A stretch of 64,000 bases of DNA, from contig JBGALE010000001.1 of the NCBI GenBank assembly GCA_044223995.1, forward strand, positions 434,001 to 498,000. Reading direction: 5' to 3'. Below the pieces are notes generated by a model. It worked only from the letters and a program-made list of their open reading frames with translations, ran no database searches and was not told the DNA's origin. The translations under genes were made by a program, and so were the position numbers. Position 1 is the first letter of the stretch, and each line of letters begins with the position of its first letter. Source of the stretch: JACMLD01 sp044223995 (GTDB lineage: Bacteria; Bacteroidota; Bacteroidia; Chitinophagales; Chitinophagaceae). Shown here piece by piece: positions 51,082-60,584 of the stretch.

Positions 51082-53049
51082 ATGAAAAAGTTCATTCTTC
51101 TTTGTTCCTGTCTTGTATTCACCTTTATTTCTTTCGCCAATATCAGCCTTCCGAAAATTTTCGGATCGAATATGGTATTGCAGCGCAACCAGCCAATACC
51201 TGTCTGGGGATGGGCTGCTCCTGGTGAAAAAGTTACTGTTCAATTAAACAAACAACTACTGTCCACCAAAGCCGGTAAAAATGGTGACTGGAAAATATCG
51301 CTTGCCCCGGAAATGGCCGGTGGACCCTATACACTGACTGTAAAAGGAAAGAACGATATTTCGTTTAACAATGTACTGGTAGGAGAAGTATGGATCTGCT
51401 CGGGGCAATCAAATATGGAAATGCCCATTGCAGGTTGGGGTAAGATAAATAATTACCAGCAGGAAATTAATGCTGCCAATTATCCGCAGATACGGCAAAT
51501 TAAGGTACCCAATACCGTTAGTGCCACTCCAAAAAACGACATTCCCGGTGGAGAATGGAAGGAATGCAATCCATCTACTGCCGGCGATTTTACAGCAGCC
51601 GGTTATTTCTTCGCCCTGCAATTGTACAAAGAACTGAAAGTGCCCATCGGGCTTATCAATACATCCTGGGGTGGTACACATTCAGAAACATGGACAAGCC
51701 GGGTGGCATTTGAGCAAAGCGATGAATTCAAGGACATGATTGCTACGGTGCCCACCACAGGATTAGAAGACATCGCAAAGAAGCGCACGGAAGCAGTGAA
51801 AAAGAAAATTGAAGACTTGCAGGGGCCTTTGAGCAATACAGTTAATACCAGTCAATGGAAAGATGCCGGTTTTGATGACAGCAAATGGCCACATTTAAAA
51901 GAACCCGGTACATGGGAAGAACAGGGTTTGGCAGAACTGGATGGTGTGGTTTGGTTCAGGAAGGAAGTAACCATTGCAGATGCAAATGCGGGAAAACCCG
52001 CCACTCTTCAGTTGGCAAAAATAGATGACATTGATGTCACGTATGTAAATGGCGAAAAAGTGGGCAGCATGGATAAATGGGATGATGACCGCCGTTATAC
52101 AATTCCTGCCGGTATATTGAAAGCCGGAAAGAATATCATTGCAGTACGTGTGCAGGACAATGGCGGAGGTGGTGGTATTTATGGCGATCCTGCCAACCTG
52201 CAACTAACGGTGAACAATAAGTCCATTTCACTGGCAGGTGAATGGTCGTTCAGGGTAGAATCCATGCTGACGGGTAATTCCTCACTCGGTCCCAATTCAT
52301 ATCCTACTTTATTATTCAATGCCATGCTCAACCCGCTTATTCCATTCGCATTTAAAGGTGTTATCTGGTACCAGGGCGAATCAAACGCGGGCCGTGCCTA
52401 TCAATACAGGAAGGCATTTCCACTAATGATCAATGACTGGCGAAAACACTGGGGTGTGGGCGATTTTCCCTTTTATTTTGTGCAACTCTCCAGTTTTAAT
52501 TCCGGCAATGGCAATAGTGTGAATGGAAGTACCTGGGCCGAACTGCGCGAAGCGCAAACCATGACGCTTTCCCTGCCCAATACCGGTATGGCAGTGACTA
52601 CAGATATTGGCGATGCAAAAGATATTCATCCGAAAAACAAACAGGATGTTGGTAAAAGACTCGCTGCCATAGCGCTCAATAAAACTTATGGCATTGCTGG
52701 TGAATACAGCGGACCCTTGTATGAATCCATGAAGACAGATGGCAACAAAGCCATTATTTCGTTTACCCATGCCGGTGGGTTAATGGTGAAAGATAAATAT
52801 GGTTATATAAAAGGATTTGAGATTGCCGGTGCCGATCACCAGTTTCATTACGCCAAAGCCATGATTGATGGAGATAAAATCATTGTATGGCAGGATGGCG
52901 TAAAAGAACCTGTGGCTGTGCGCTATGGCTGGGCCGATGATGCCGGTGAGGCCAACCTCTTCAATAAAGAGGGATTTCCTGCTTCCCCCTTCCGTACAGA
53001 TACCTGGAAGGGCATTACGGAAGCGAGTAAATTTATCCCCGGGCAATAA
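51082..53049 (+). CDS. Sialate O-acetylesterase-type SGNH hydrolase
   Basis: The 655-residue secreted enzyme has a signal peptide (KFILLCSCLVFTFISFA). A beta domain opens with IFGSNMVLQRNQPIPVWGWA, and the SGNH catalytic block starts with EVWICSGQSNMEMP (Ser in GQSN). A galactose-binding-like insertion (near 280-390, WFRKEVTIADANAGKPATLQL) is followed by GVIWYQGESNAGRAYQYR and DIHPKNKQDVGKRLA, the Asp-His pair. Members remove acetyl from sialic acids or, in plant-degrading Bacteroidota, from polysaccharides. Here pectin acetyl groups are a fitting target by context, which is inference. Confidence 0.92.
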   Translation: MKKFILLCSCLVFTFISFANISLPKIFGSNMVLQRNQPIPVWGWAAPGEKVTVQLNKQLLSTKAGKNGDWKISLAPEMAGGPYTLTVKGKNDISFNNVLVGEVWICSGQSNMEMPIAGWGKINNYQQEINAANYPQIRQIKVPNTVSATPKNDIPGGEWKECNPSTAGDFTAAGYFFALQLYKELKVPIGLINTSWGGTHSETWTSRVAFEQSDEFKDMIATVPTTGLEDIAKKRTEAVKKKIEDLQGPLSNTVNTSQWKDAGFDDSKWPHLKEPGTWEEQGLAELDGVVWFRKEVTIADANAGKPATLQLAKIDDIDVTYVNGEKVGSMDKWDDDRRYTIPAGILKAGKNIIAVRVQDNGGGGGIYGDPANLQLTVNNKSISLAGEWSFRVESMLTGNSSLGPNSYPTLLFNAMLNPLIPFAFKGVIWYQGESNAGRAYQYRKAFPLMINDWRKHWGVGDFPFYFVQLSSFNSGNGNSVNGSTWAELREAQTMTLSLPNTGMAVTTDIGDAKDIHPKNKQDVGKRLAAIALNKTYGIAGEYSGPLYESMKTDGNKAIISFTHAGGLMVKDKYGYIKGFEIAGADHQFHYAKAMIDGDKIIVWQDGVKEPVAVRYGWADDAGEANLFNKEGFPASPFRTDTWKGITEASKFIPGQ

Positions 53050-53054
53050 AAAAA

Positions 53055-54086
53055 TCAGAGGGAAGAACGCAGCGTAAGGCGGAATGGAATTTCTATATGT
53101 TCCTTCGACTGGTGAAGGATCAGCTCCGCTGCCTTCTCGCCCATCATCTGGAAATCGGTGGAGATGGTGGTAATGCCGTCAAGGATGATTTTCTTCAGCG
53201 GTGTTTCATTATAGGAAATGACGCCTACCTGTTTGCCTACCTGCAATTTTGCCGCTAGTATTTTTTCAATCAGTGTTACCAAATCGTTTTCCATCAGGTT
53301 TATATAGGCTTCGCCTTCTTTGATGGGTTCTGATTCTATATCGTTCACGACTTTATAGCTGAAGGCATATTGCTGGCAGAACTTCATAAAACCTTTTAAT
53401 ATCTCGCGCGGGTGATAGGTATATTCGGGAAAAATAATTTTAATGCTGTGATATTTGCTTAATGGTTCCAGCGCCTGTTCCAGCGCATGATAAATATCTT
53501 TTTCAAAATTTTCATATACCGCACCATAGTTTCCGTTTACTTCGGGGACCAGGATATCAAGCAGGATCAAACGATCCTTGGGCAATAGGTTGATAATCTC
53601 ATACGCGTTTTCACCGCCTTCTAAAAAATGCGGTATGATAACAAAGTGCGTGTAATCATCTTTTTTTTGCAGCAGCAATTTCTTGAAGAAGGCAAAATCA
53701 TTGTTGTATATATAAAAATCAATAGAGGCGGCTTCACCCAATGATGCCACGAAAGCATCGTAAATAATTTTTTTGTGGGCGCTGAGTTTATTGAAGAGCA
53801 GAAAAATCTTCAACTGTTTGTCCAGCTCAGTATTTTTTACATAATAGCCTTTCCCGGGAACGGAGCCCAATACGCCGATTTTTTTTAAATGTTTGTATCC
53901 CTTTTCAGCCGTATCCCTGGATATTTCAAATTCAAAACTGAGTTCGTTAATGGAAGGCAGGATTTCATCTTTTACAATATTCCCTTCTCCAATGGCTTTT
54001 ACTATCGAATTGGCCAGTTGCAGGTATTTTGGCGTGGCTGAATAATCGTCAATGAACAGATGATGGAATATGGAATGTTTTTTCAT
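53055..54086 (-). CDS. GntR-type regulator with sugar-binding domain
   Basis: The 343-residue protein has an N-terminal GntR winged helix (LPSINELSFEFEISRDTAEKGYKHLKKIGVLGSVPGKGYYV, near residues 38-82). A C-terminal periplasmic-binding-protein-like sensor domain follows (FLLFNKLSAHKKIIYDAFVASLG; QVGVISYNETPLKKIILDGITTIS). It lies head to head with rhaT, so L-rhamnose or its products are the likely effector. The ATG at 54086 is chosen over an ATG-less extension 45 bases upstream. It converges on the esterase gene with five bases between the stops. Confidence 0.9.
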   Translation of the reverse strand: MKKHSIFHHLFIDDYSATPKYLQLANSIVKAIGEGNIVKDEILPSINELSFEFEISRDTAEKGYKHLKKIGVLGSVPGKGYYVKNTELDKQLKIFLLFNKLSAHKKIIYDAFVASLGEAASIDFYIYNNDFAFFKKLLLQKKDDYTHFVIIPHFLEGGENAYEIINLLPKDRLILLDILVPEVNGNYGAVYENFEKDIYHALEQALEPLSKYHSIKIIFPEYTYHPREILKGFMKFCQQYAFSYKVVNDIESEPIKEGEAYINLMENDLVTLIEKILAAKLQVGKQVGVISYNETPLKKIILDGITTISTDFQMMGEKAAELILHQSKEHIEIPFRLTLRSSL

Positions 54087-54191
54087 ACGAACAAATCCTG
54101 CGGTAATGAGTAAAACCGGGCCGCTGGGCAACCGGGTTTCAATATTATAACAATTATGGGGTTTTTGGAGCGGCCACCCTTAATTTAAGGC

Positions 54192-54209
54192 CATGATGGT
54201 ACATGATGG
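54192..54209. promoter_or_regulatory. Tandem CATGATGG sites between the regulator and rhaT
   Basis: CATGATGG occurs at 54192-54199 and again at 54202-54209, exactly ten bases apart, so both face the same side of the helix. It is a candidate operator for the GntR-type protein. The remainder of the 189-base divergent gap holds no other clear signal. Confidence 0.4.
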
Positions 54210-54275
54210 AATAACACTGGCTTATCTCTACATTTACGTCGTCATTGCAAGCCATATAGAAAAAAAATTTACCAC

Positions 54276-55334
54276 ATGGGCGTTATTTTAGGAGTTATAT
54301 TTCACTTCATCGGTGGGTTTGCCTCAGGAAGTTTTTACATGCCTTATAAAAAAGTCAAGGGCTGGCACTGGGAAAGTTACTGGATCATTGGTGGTTTATT
54401 TTCCTGGCTGGTGGTACCACCGCTCGCCGCATGGCTGACGGTTCCGGGATTTAGTAATATTATTCATGCTACGCCCTGGCCGACGATTGGTTATACTGTT
54501 TTATTTGGTGTGCTCTGGGGATTTGGCGGGTTAACCTATGGTTTGGGTGTTCGTTACCTCGGTATGTCGCTTGGTAATTCAGTAGTACTTGGCTTCTGTT
54601 CTGCTTTCGGGGCACTGGTTCCCTCCATTTATTATAATTTTTACCCGGAAGCAGGAAAAACAACTTTTAATAATCTATTGTATACCGGGTGGGGCCGTGT
54701 TGTATTAGCGGGTGTCATCATTTGCCTGATCGGAATTTATATCTGCGGAAGAGCTGGTATGATGAAGGAAAAAGAATTACCGGAAGAACAGAAGAAAAAA
54801 TCGGTGTCGGAATTTAACCTGGTAAAGGGATTACTGGTAGCTGTATTTTCCGGTATCATGAGCGCCTGTTTTAATTTTGGGATCGAAGCCGGTAAACCAA
54901 TGGCCAATGCCGCCGTAGCTGCTGGTATGAACCCCTTGTACCAAAACAATGTGATTTATGTTGTATTGCTCTGGGGCGGACTGACCACGAATTTTATCTG
55001 GTGCATGATATTAAATACACGCAATAAAACCTTTGGCGACTATAGCAATAAGCAAACACCACTATTGAAGAATTATATTTTTTCTGCGCTGGCAGGGACC
55101 ACCTGGTTTCTCCAGTTCTTTTTCTACGGCATGGGTGAAAGCAAACTGGGTAATGGCGCCAGCTCATGGATATTGCATATGGCGTTTATCATTTTAGTGG
55201 CCAATATGTGGGGAATCGTTTTAAAAGAATGGAAGGGTGTGAGCAGCCGCACCAAAACAACCATCAGCATCGGCATTGCTACGATTATATTATCCGTATT
55301 ACTGGTTGGCTATGGCAACTCGCTGCACCAGTAA
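54276..55334 (+). CDS. rhaT: L-rhamnose/proton symporter
   Basis: RhaT imports L-rhamnose with protons across the inner membrane. The 352-residue product has about ten helices and the family opening GVIFHFIGGFASGSFYMPYKKVKGWHWESYWI. YGLGVRYLGMSLGNSVVLGFCSAFG and GIMSACFNFGIEAGKPMA follow. It is the first gene of the rhamnose operon. The fused aldolase gene begins 41 bases after its stop. Confidence 0.95.
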   Translation: MGVILGVIFHFIGGFASGSFYMPYKKVKGWHWESYWIIGGLFSWLVVPPLAAWLTVPGFSNIIHATPWPTIGYTVLFGVLWGFGGLTYGLGVRYLGMSLGNSVVLGFCSAFGALVPSIYYNFYPEAGKTTFNNLLYTGWGRVVLAGVIICLIGIYICGRAGMMKEKELPEEQKKKSVSEFNLVKGLLVAVFSGIMSACFNFGIEAGKPMANAAVAAGMNPLYQNNVIYVVLLWGGLTTNFIWCMILNTRNKTFGDYSNKQTPLLKNYIFSALAGTTWFLQFFFYGMGESKLGNGASSWILHMAFIILVANMWGIVLKEWKGVSSRTKTTISIGIATIILSVLLVGYGNSLHQ

Positions 55335-55375
55335 ACAACAAATTTGTATTCAAATAACTTATAAAGATTTTGTGT

Positions 55376-57499
55376 ATGTCAGTCAGTGCAACAACCCGGT
55401 TTAAACATGTGAGTTATTTATGGGATGAAAAAAAAGCCGCCGAACTGAAAGGTGATGAAGTGGCATTGCTGATTTACCGATCTAATTTGCTCGGGGCAGA
55501 TCTTCGGTTAACGAATTATGGCGGTGGCAATACTTCCTGCAAAGCGATGGCAAAAGATCCGCTTACGGGAAAAGAAACAGAAGTAATGTGGGTGAAAGGA
55601 TCGGGGGGTGACCTGGGCACACTGAAAAAAAGCGGGCTCGCTGCACTGTATGTAGATCGGTTGCACAGTCTCACCAATGTGTATCGCGGCATTGCTTATG
55701 AAGATGAAATGGTAGCATTGTTCAATCACTGTATTTATGATCTTGATTCAAAAGCGCCTTCCATTGATACGCCATTGCATGCATTCCTTCCGTTCAAACA
55801 TATTGATCACCTTCATCCCGATGCAGCCATTGCCATAGCAGCGGCCAAAGACGGGAAAAAGATAACGCAGCAATTATTCAATGGAAAAATAGGTTGGGTT
55901 GAATGGCAGCGTCCCGGTTTTGATTTAGGGCTTGCATTAAAAAAATGCCTGGATGAAAACCCCGGCATTCGTGGTATCATGCTCGGTTCACATGGATTGT
56001 TTACCTGGGGTGATACCGCATTTGATAGTTATATCAATACACTCGAAGTCATCGAAACCTGTGCTGCGTATATTGAAGACGCCGTGACAAAAAATGGTAA
56101 AGTGTTTGGTGGCAATAAGATCACATCATTGCCAAAGGAAGAACGACACCGACAAGCTGCATTATTGGCGCCTGTGTTGCGTGGCTTCTGCAGCAACCGG
56201 CAAAAAATGATTGGACATTTTACAGATGAAGAACGCGTGCTGGAATTTATCAATTCAAAAGACCTGGATAGGCTCGCACCCATGGGAACCAGTTGCCCGG
56301 ATCATTTCCTGCGCACCAAGATCAGTCCACTGGTATTAACATTGCAGCCGAACGAATCATTAACGGATGTTGCTGCGATAAAAGAAAAATTGCAACCCGC
56401 TTTTGAATCTTACAGGGAAATGTATGCACAGTACTACAATACCTGCAAACATCCCAACAGCCCGGCCATGCGCGACAGCAACCCGGTGATTATTTTATAT
56501 CCCGGGGTGGGCATGTTTGCATTTGCAAAAGACAAACAAACGGCCAGGGTGGCAGCAGAATTTTATACCAATGCCATCAATGTCATGCGGGGTGCAGAAG
56601 CAATATCATCTTATACATCATTACCGCGGCAGGAAGCATTTAATATTGAATATTGGTTGCTGGAAGAAGCAAAGCTCCAGCGGATGCCAAAACCAAAAGC
56701 ATTATCAGGGTACATCGCACTTGTTACCGGGAGTGCGGGCGGAATTGGGAAAGCCATTGCACAAAAATTTGTAGATGAAGGAGCCTGTGTCGTTGTCAAC
56801 GACAATGATGTAAAACGCCTCGCAGGCGCAGCAGCAGAATTTCAAACAAAATATGGTAAGGATGCGTATACTACTGTTCCACTAGATGTCACCAATGGCG
56901 AAGCTGCCAAACATGCGTTCGAAGCAGCAGCATTGGCTTTTGGTGGCGTTGACATTGTCGTCAACTGTGCCGGGCTTTCCATATCAAAACCTATTGAGGA
57001 ACATACAGAGAAAGACTGGGACTTGCTGTATAATGTACTCGTGAAGGGTCAGTTCCTGGTAACACAGGCAGCAGTTGAAACCATGCGCAAACAGGGGATC
57101 GGTGGTGATGTGATCAATATCGTCAGCAAAAATGCATTGGTATCGGGACCTAATAATGCAGGGTATGGATCAGCTAAGGCAGCACAGCTCCACCTCAGCC
57201 GTTTGAATGCAGCGGAATTGGGAAAGGATAAAATTCGTGTGAACGTAGTAAACCCCGATGCTGTAATTGCTGACAGTAAGATATGGGAAGGTGCATGGGC
57301 CGAGGGAAGGGCAAAAGCCTATGGTGTAAAAGTGGAAGAATTACCGGCTTATTATGCCAAGCGCACTTTATTAAATGAAATTATCTTACCGGAAGATATT
57401 GCGAAAGCATGTTTTGCATTGGTGGGAGGTTTGTTGTCAAAATCAACCGGCAATGTATTGAATGTGGATGGTGGTGTGGCGATGGCTTTTGTACGGTAA
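55376..57499 (+). CDS. Bifunctional rhamnulose-1-phosphate aldolase/short-chain dehydrogenase
   Basis: The 707-residue fusion has an N-terminal class II aldolase domain (residues 1-390). Zinc-ligand-like histidines lie in DTPLHAFLPFKHIDHLHPDA, with GGGNTSCK and MLGSHGLFTWGD nearby. A C-terminal short-chain dehydrogenase domain follows (430-707, VTGSAGGIGKAIAQ; YGSAKAAQ). The aldolase half splits L-rhamnulose 1-phosphate to DHAP and L-lactaldehyde; the dehydrogenase half is thought to oxidise the lactaldehyde to lactate. Such fusions are usual in Bacteroidota, Bacillota and Alphaproteobacteria. The ATG at 55376 is chosen over a TTG six bases upstream. Confidence 0.94.
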   Translation: MSVSATTRFKHVSYLWDEKKAAELKGDEVALLIYRSNLLGADLRLTNYGGGNTSCKAMAKDPLTGKETEVMWVKGSGGDLGTLKKSGLAALYVDRLHSLTNVYRGIAYEDEMVALFNHCIYDLDSKAPSIDTPLHAFLPFKHIDHLHPDAAIAIAAAKDGKKITQQLFNGKIGWVEWQRPGFDLGLALKKCLDENPGIRGIMLGSHGLFTWGDTAFDSYINTLEVIETCAAYIEDAVTKNGKVFGGNKITSLPKEERHRQAALLAPVLRGFCSNRQKMIGHFTDEERVLEFINSKDLDRLAPMGTSCPDHFLRTKISPLVLTLQPNESLTDVAAIKEKLQPAFESYREMYAQYYNTCKHPNSPAMRDSNPVIILYPGVGMFAFAKDKQTARVAAEFYTNAINVMRGAEAISSYTSLPRQEAFNIEYWLLEEAKLQRMPKPKALSGYIALVTGSAGGIGKAIAQKFVDEGACVVVNDNDVKRLAGAAAEFQTKYGKDAYTTVPLDVTNGEAAKHAFEAAALAFGGVDIVVNCAGLSISKPIEEHTEKDWDLLYNVLVKGQFLVTQAAVETMRKQGIGGDVINIVSKNALVSGPNNAGYGSAKAAQLHLSRLNAAELGKDKIRVNVVNPDAVIADSKIWEGAWAEGRAKAYGVKVEELPAYYAKRTLLNEIILPEDIAKACFALVGGLLSKSTGNVLNVDGGVAMAFVR

Positions 57500-57538
57500 T
57501 CAACGGGCCTTGCTATCTTCATATAAAATCAGCCGGAT

Positions 57539-57853
57539 ATGCAAAGAGTAGCATTTAAAATGAAACTGCTGAAAGGGAATGAAGCCGAATACAAAAGAAG
57601 GCACAATGAATTATGGCCCGAACTGGCATCATTGCTGAAAGATACCGGCATCAGCGACTATGCTATTTTTTTGGATGAAGCCACCGGCAATTTGTTTGCC
57701 GTGCTGAAAGCAACAGATCCGTCGGCCTTGGATAATTTACCTGCCAATGCAGTGATGCAAAAGTGGTGGAGCTATATGAAAGATATCATGGAAACAAATG
57801 ATGATCATTCACCGGTAAGTATACCATTACAGGAAGTATTTTATTTACCATAA
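57539..57853 (+). CDS. rhaM: L-rhamnose mutarotase
   Basis: RhaM interconverts the alpha and beta anomers of L-rhamnose. The 104-residue product is the same length as the E. coli enzyme. It keeps YKRRHNELWPEL, with the general acid His22, and YAIFLDEATGNLFAVL. MQKWWSYMKDIM and VFYLP at the C-terminus complete the pattern. It lies between the aldolase fusion and rhaI; rhaI starts ten bases after its stop. Confidence 0.94.
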   Translation: MQRVAFKMKLLKGNEAEYKRRHNELWPELASLLKDTGISDYAIFLDEATGNLFAVLKATDPSALDNLPANAVMQKWWSYMKDIMETNDDHSPVSIPLQEVFYLP

Positions 57854-57862
57854 TCGAATGCC

Positions 57863-59137
57863 ATGCAACTGGGAAAAAATATTATTGAAGGGCACAACGC
57901 ATCATTGCTAAAAAATCATTCCAGGCAACTGGAATTTATTCAGTCAACAGTTTCGGGATACAAAGGAATCATTGAAAAGCTCGCTGCATTCCAGGTGGCA
58001 ATTCCCAGTTGGGCGCTTGGTACAGGTGGTACAAGGTTCGGCCGTTTCTCCGGTGGCGGTGAGCCACGTAACCTGGAAGAAAAGATGGAAGACATTGGTT
58101 TGTTGCACGCATTGAATGGTTCCAGCGGTGCTATTTCATTACATATTCCCTGGGATATACCAAAGGATTATTCATCGATCAAAACACTGGCGGCGCAGTT
58201 GGGATTGAAGTTTGATGCCATGAATTCAAACACTTTCCAGGATCAGAAGGATCAGGCGCTGAGTTATAAATTCGGTTCATTGCAGCATGTTGATGCTGCG
58301 GTGCGCAAACAAGCCATTGAACACAATATCGAGGTTATACAGCATGGTGTTGCACTTGGTTCGCAATCATTGACGGTATGGCTGAGTGATGGCTCCTGTT
58401 TTCCGGGGCAGTTAAATTTCAGGAGAGCATTCCAGCGTACACTGGAAGGGCTGCGCGAAATATATGCGGCATTGCCTGACGATTGGAAAATGTTTGTCGA
58501 ATACAAAGCATTTGAGCCAAATTTTTATTCAATGACCGTAGGCGATTGGGGTCAATCATTATTGTATGCAAATAAATTAGGGCCAAAAGCATATACACTG
58601 GTCGACCTTGGCCACCATCTTCCCAATGCAAATATTGAACAGATTGTTGCCCTGCTGCTGGGCGAAGGAAAATTGGGAGGTTTTCATTTCAACGATTCCA
58701 AATACGGCGATGACGATTTGACCGTGGGAAGTATCAACCCTTATCAATTGTTCCTGATTTTTGCAGAACTGGTGGAAGGGATGGACGCAAGGGGCATGGA
58801 CCACGCCACGGGCCTTGGATGGATGATTGATGCTTCGCACAATGTGAAAGACCCGTTGGAAGATCTGCTGCAATCCGTAGAAGCCATTAAAATCGCTTAC
58901 GCGCAGGCGTTACTCATCGACAGGAAAAAGTTGGAGGCAGCACAGGAAAAAAATGATGTGACAGAGGCACAGGAGATTTTACAACAGGCATACCGCACCG
59001 ATGTACGCCCATTGGTAGCCGGGGCGCGGTTAAGGAACGGCGCCGCACTACAGCCATTGCAATTATTCCGCGAGGGGAAAGTGAGGGAGCAGCTTATACG
59101 GCAACGGGGGGAGAAAACAGTAGCGACCGGTCTGTAA
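57863..59137 (+). CDS. rhaI: L-rhamnose isomerase (RhaI type)
   Basis: The 424-residue TIM-barrel enzyme converts L-rhamnose to L-rhamnulose. It has the RhaI-family motifs FVEYKAFEPNFYS and LVDLGHHLPNANIEQIVALLL. GGFHFNDSKYGDDDLTVGSI contributes metal and substrate contacts. It is of the RhaI type known from Pseudomonas stutzeri, Bacillus and Bacteroidota, not the E. coli RhaA type. It directly precedes the FGGY kinase gene. Confidence 0.93.
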   Translation: MQLGKNIIEGHNASLLKNHSRQLEFIQSTVSGYKGIIEKLAAFQVAIPSWALGTGGTRFGRFSGGGEPRNLEEKMEDIGLLHALNGSSGAISLHIPWDIPKDYSSIKTLAAQLGLKFDAMNSNTFQDQKDQALSYKFGSLQHVDAAVRKQAIEHNIEVIQHGVALGSQSLTVWLSDGSCFPGQLNFRRAFQRTLEGLREIYAALPDDWKMFVEYKAFEPNFYSMTVGDWGQSLLYANKLGPKAYTLVDLGHHLPNANIEQIVALLLGEGKLGGFHFNDSKYGDDDLTVGSINPYQLFLIFAELVEGMDARGMDHATGLGWMIDASHNVKDPLEDLLQSVEAIKIAYAQALLIDRKKLEAAQEKNDVTEAQEILQQAYRTDVRPLVAGARLRNGAALQPLQLFREGKVREQLIRQRGEKTVATGL

Positions 59138-59190
59138 ACAAAAAGCAACTTTAGCTGTAATAAAAAGTAGAAAGATTGCCACCCACCTAT

Positions 59191-60570
59191 ATGAAAAACA
59201 CTGCTGCCATAGGAATATTTGATATTGGGAAGACCAACAAAAAGTTTTTTTTGTTTGATGAGTACTATAATATCCTCCGGGAGGAATCTATCCAGTTTGC
59301 TGAAAGGGAGGATGAAGATGGGTTTCCGGGTGAAGACCTGCCCGCATTGACAAAATGGGTGGAACAAACAATCGACGATTTGATTACCGGGGATACAGTT
59401 TCGCTCAGGGCCATTAATTTTTCTGCTTACGGCGCCAGTTTTGTTCATATTAATAAAGAAGGAAGGCCCGTAGCGCCATTATACAATTACCTCAAACCAT
59501 TTCCAGCGGCGCTTAAAGAAAAATTTTATAACACATACGGGGGAGAAACCTGTTTCTCACTGGAAACTGCATCACCGGTGCTGGGGAACCTGAATTCAGG
59601 GATGCAATTGTATTTTCTTAAATACCACAAACCAAAAATTTTTTCTTCGATTCAATATTCACTGCATTTGCCGCAATACATCAGCTATCTGTTTACAAAA
59701 GCCCCCTGTTCGGACATTACAAGTATCGGCTGCCACACCGGGTTGTGGAATTATACATTGCAGCAATACCACCGATGGGTAAACGAAGAAGGGATCAATG
59801 CTAAACTTGCACCCATTCTTCCATCTGATAAGCCACAGCGCATTACACGCAATGGTCATCCGTTGCTGGCCGGTATTGGGTTGCACGATAGTTCTGCAGC
59901 CACCATTCCCTACCTCTTGCAGTTTAACGAACCATTTGTACTGATTTCAACTGGTACCTGGTGCATTAGTTTGAATCCGTTCAATCAAAGTACATTGACG
60001 GAGGAACAATTACAACAGGATTGTCTTTGTTATATGGAATACAAGGGGAAACCGGTAAAGGCATCCCGTTTATTTGCAGGGTATGAACATGAGCAACAGG
60101 TAAAACGAATCGCCAGCCATTTTAATAAGGATGAAAAATACTACAAAACGGTAGCCCTTGATACAGCGTGTTTGAAAAATATGGCAACAAAAGGTAGCTT
60201 ATTATATGCTTTAAAAAAGGAAGGAGATTATGGTGTATCCATTTTTTCACAGCGGGAATTATCAATATTCAGCAATTTCGAAGAAGCCTATCACCAGTTA
60301 ATGGCAGATTTGGTGGACCGCCAGGTCATCGCTACCAACCTCGTGCTGGAATCAGGTAACATCAGGAAGATTTTTGTGGACGGCGGGTTTGGCACCAATG
60401 ATATTTATATGAACCTGCTGGCCACGGCCTACCCAACTATTGAAGTATACGCCGCATCCGTAGCACAAGCTTCTGCCATGGGTGCCGCACTTGCTATACA
60501 TGATGAATGGAATAATAAACCCATCCCCTATCATTTGATACAAATGAAGCAGTATCTTGCCATAAAATAA
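59191..60570 (+). CDS. FGGY carbohydrate kinase, rhamnulokinase-like
   Basis: The 459-residue kinase is of the FGGY family. IGIFDIGKTNKKFFLFD gives the N-terminal phosphate loop. A central DITSIGCHTGLWNY carries the catalytic-base-type region, and HDSSAATIPYL and VLISTGTWCISLNPF follow. VDGGFGTNDIYMNLLA lies near the C-terminus. Position between rhaI and galK makes L-rhamnulose the likely substrate, which would supply the aldolase. L-fuculose is the alternative. The ATG at 59191 is preferred over an in-frame TTG at 59176. Confidence 0.87.
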   Translation: MKNTAAIGIFDIGKTNKKFFLFDEYYNILREESIQFAEREDEDGFPGEDLPALTKWVEQTIDDLITGDTVSLRAINFSAYGASFVHINKEGRPVAPLYNYLKPFPAALKEKFYNTYGGETCFSLETASPVLGNLNSGMQLYFLKYHKPKIFSSIQYSLHLPQYISYLFTKAPCSDITSIGCHTGLWNYTLQQYHRWVNEEGINAKLAPILPSDKPQRITRNGHPLLAGIGLHDSSAATIPYLLQFNEPFVLISTGTWCISLNPFNQSTLTEEQLQQDCLCYMEYKGKPVKASRLFAGYEHEQQVKRIASHFNKDEKYYKTVALDTACLKNMATKGSLLYALKKEGDYGVSIFSQRELSIFSNFEEAYHQLMADLVDRQVIATNLVLESGNIRKIFVDGGFGTNDIYMNLLATAYPTIEVYAASVAQASAMGAALAIHDEWNNKPIPYHLIQMKQYLAIK

Positions 60571-60584
60571 ACCGGCAGGCATAC

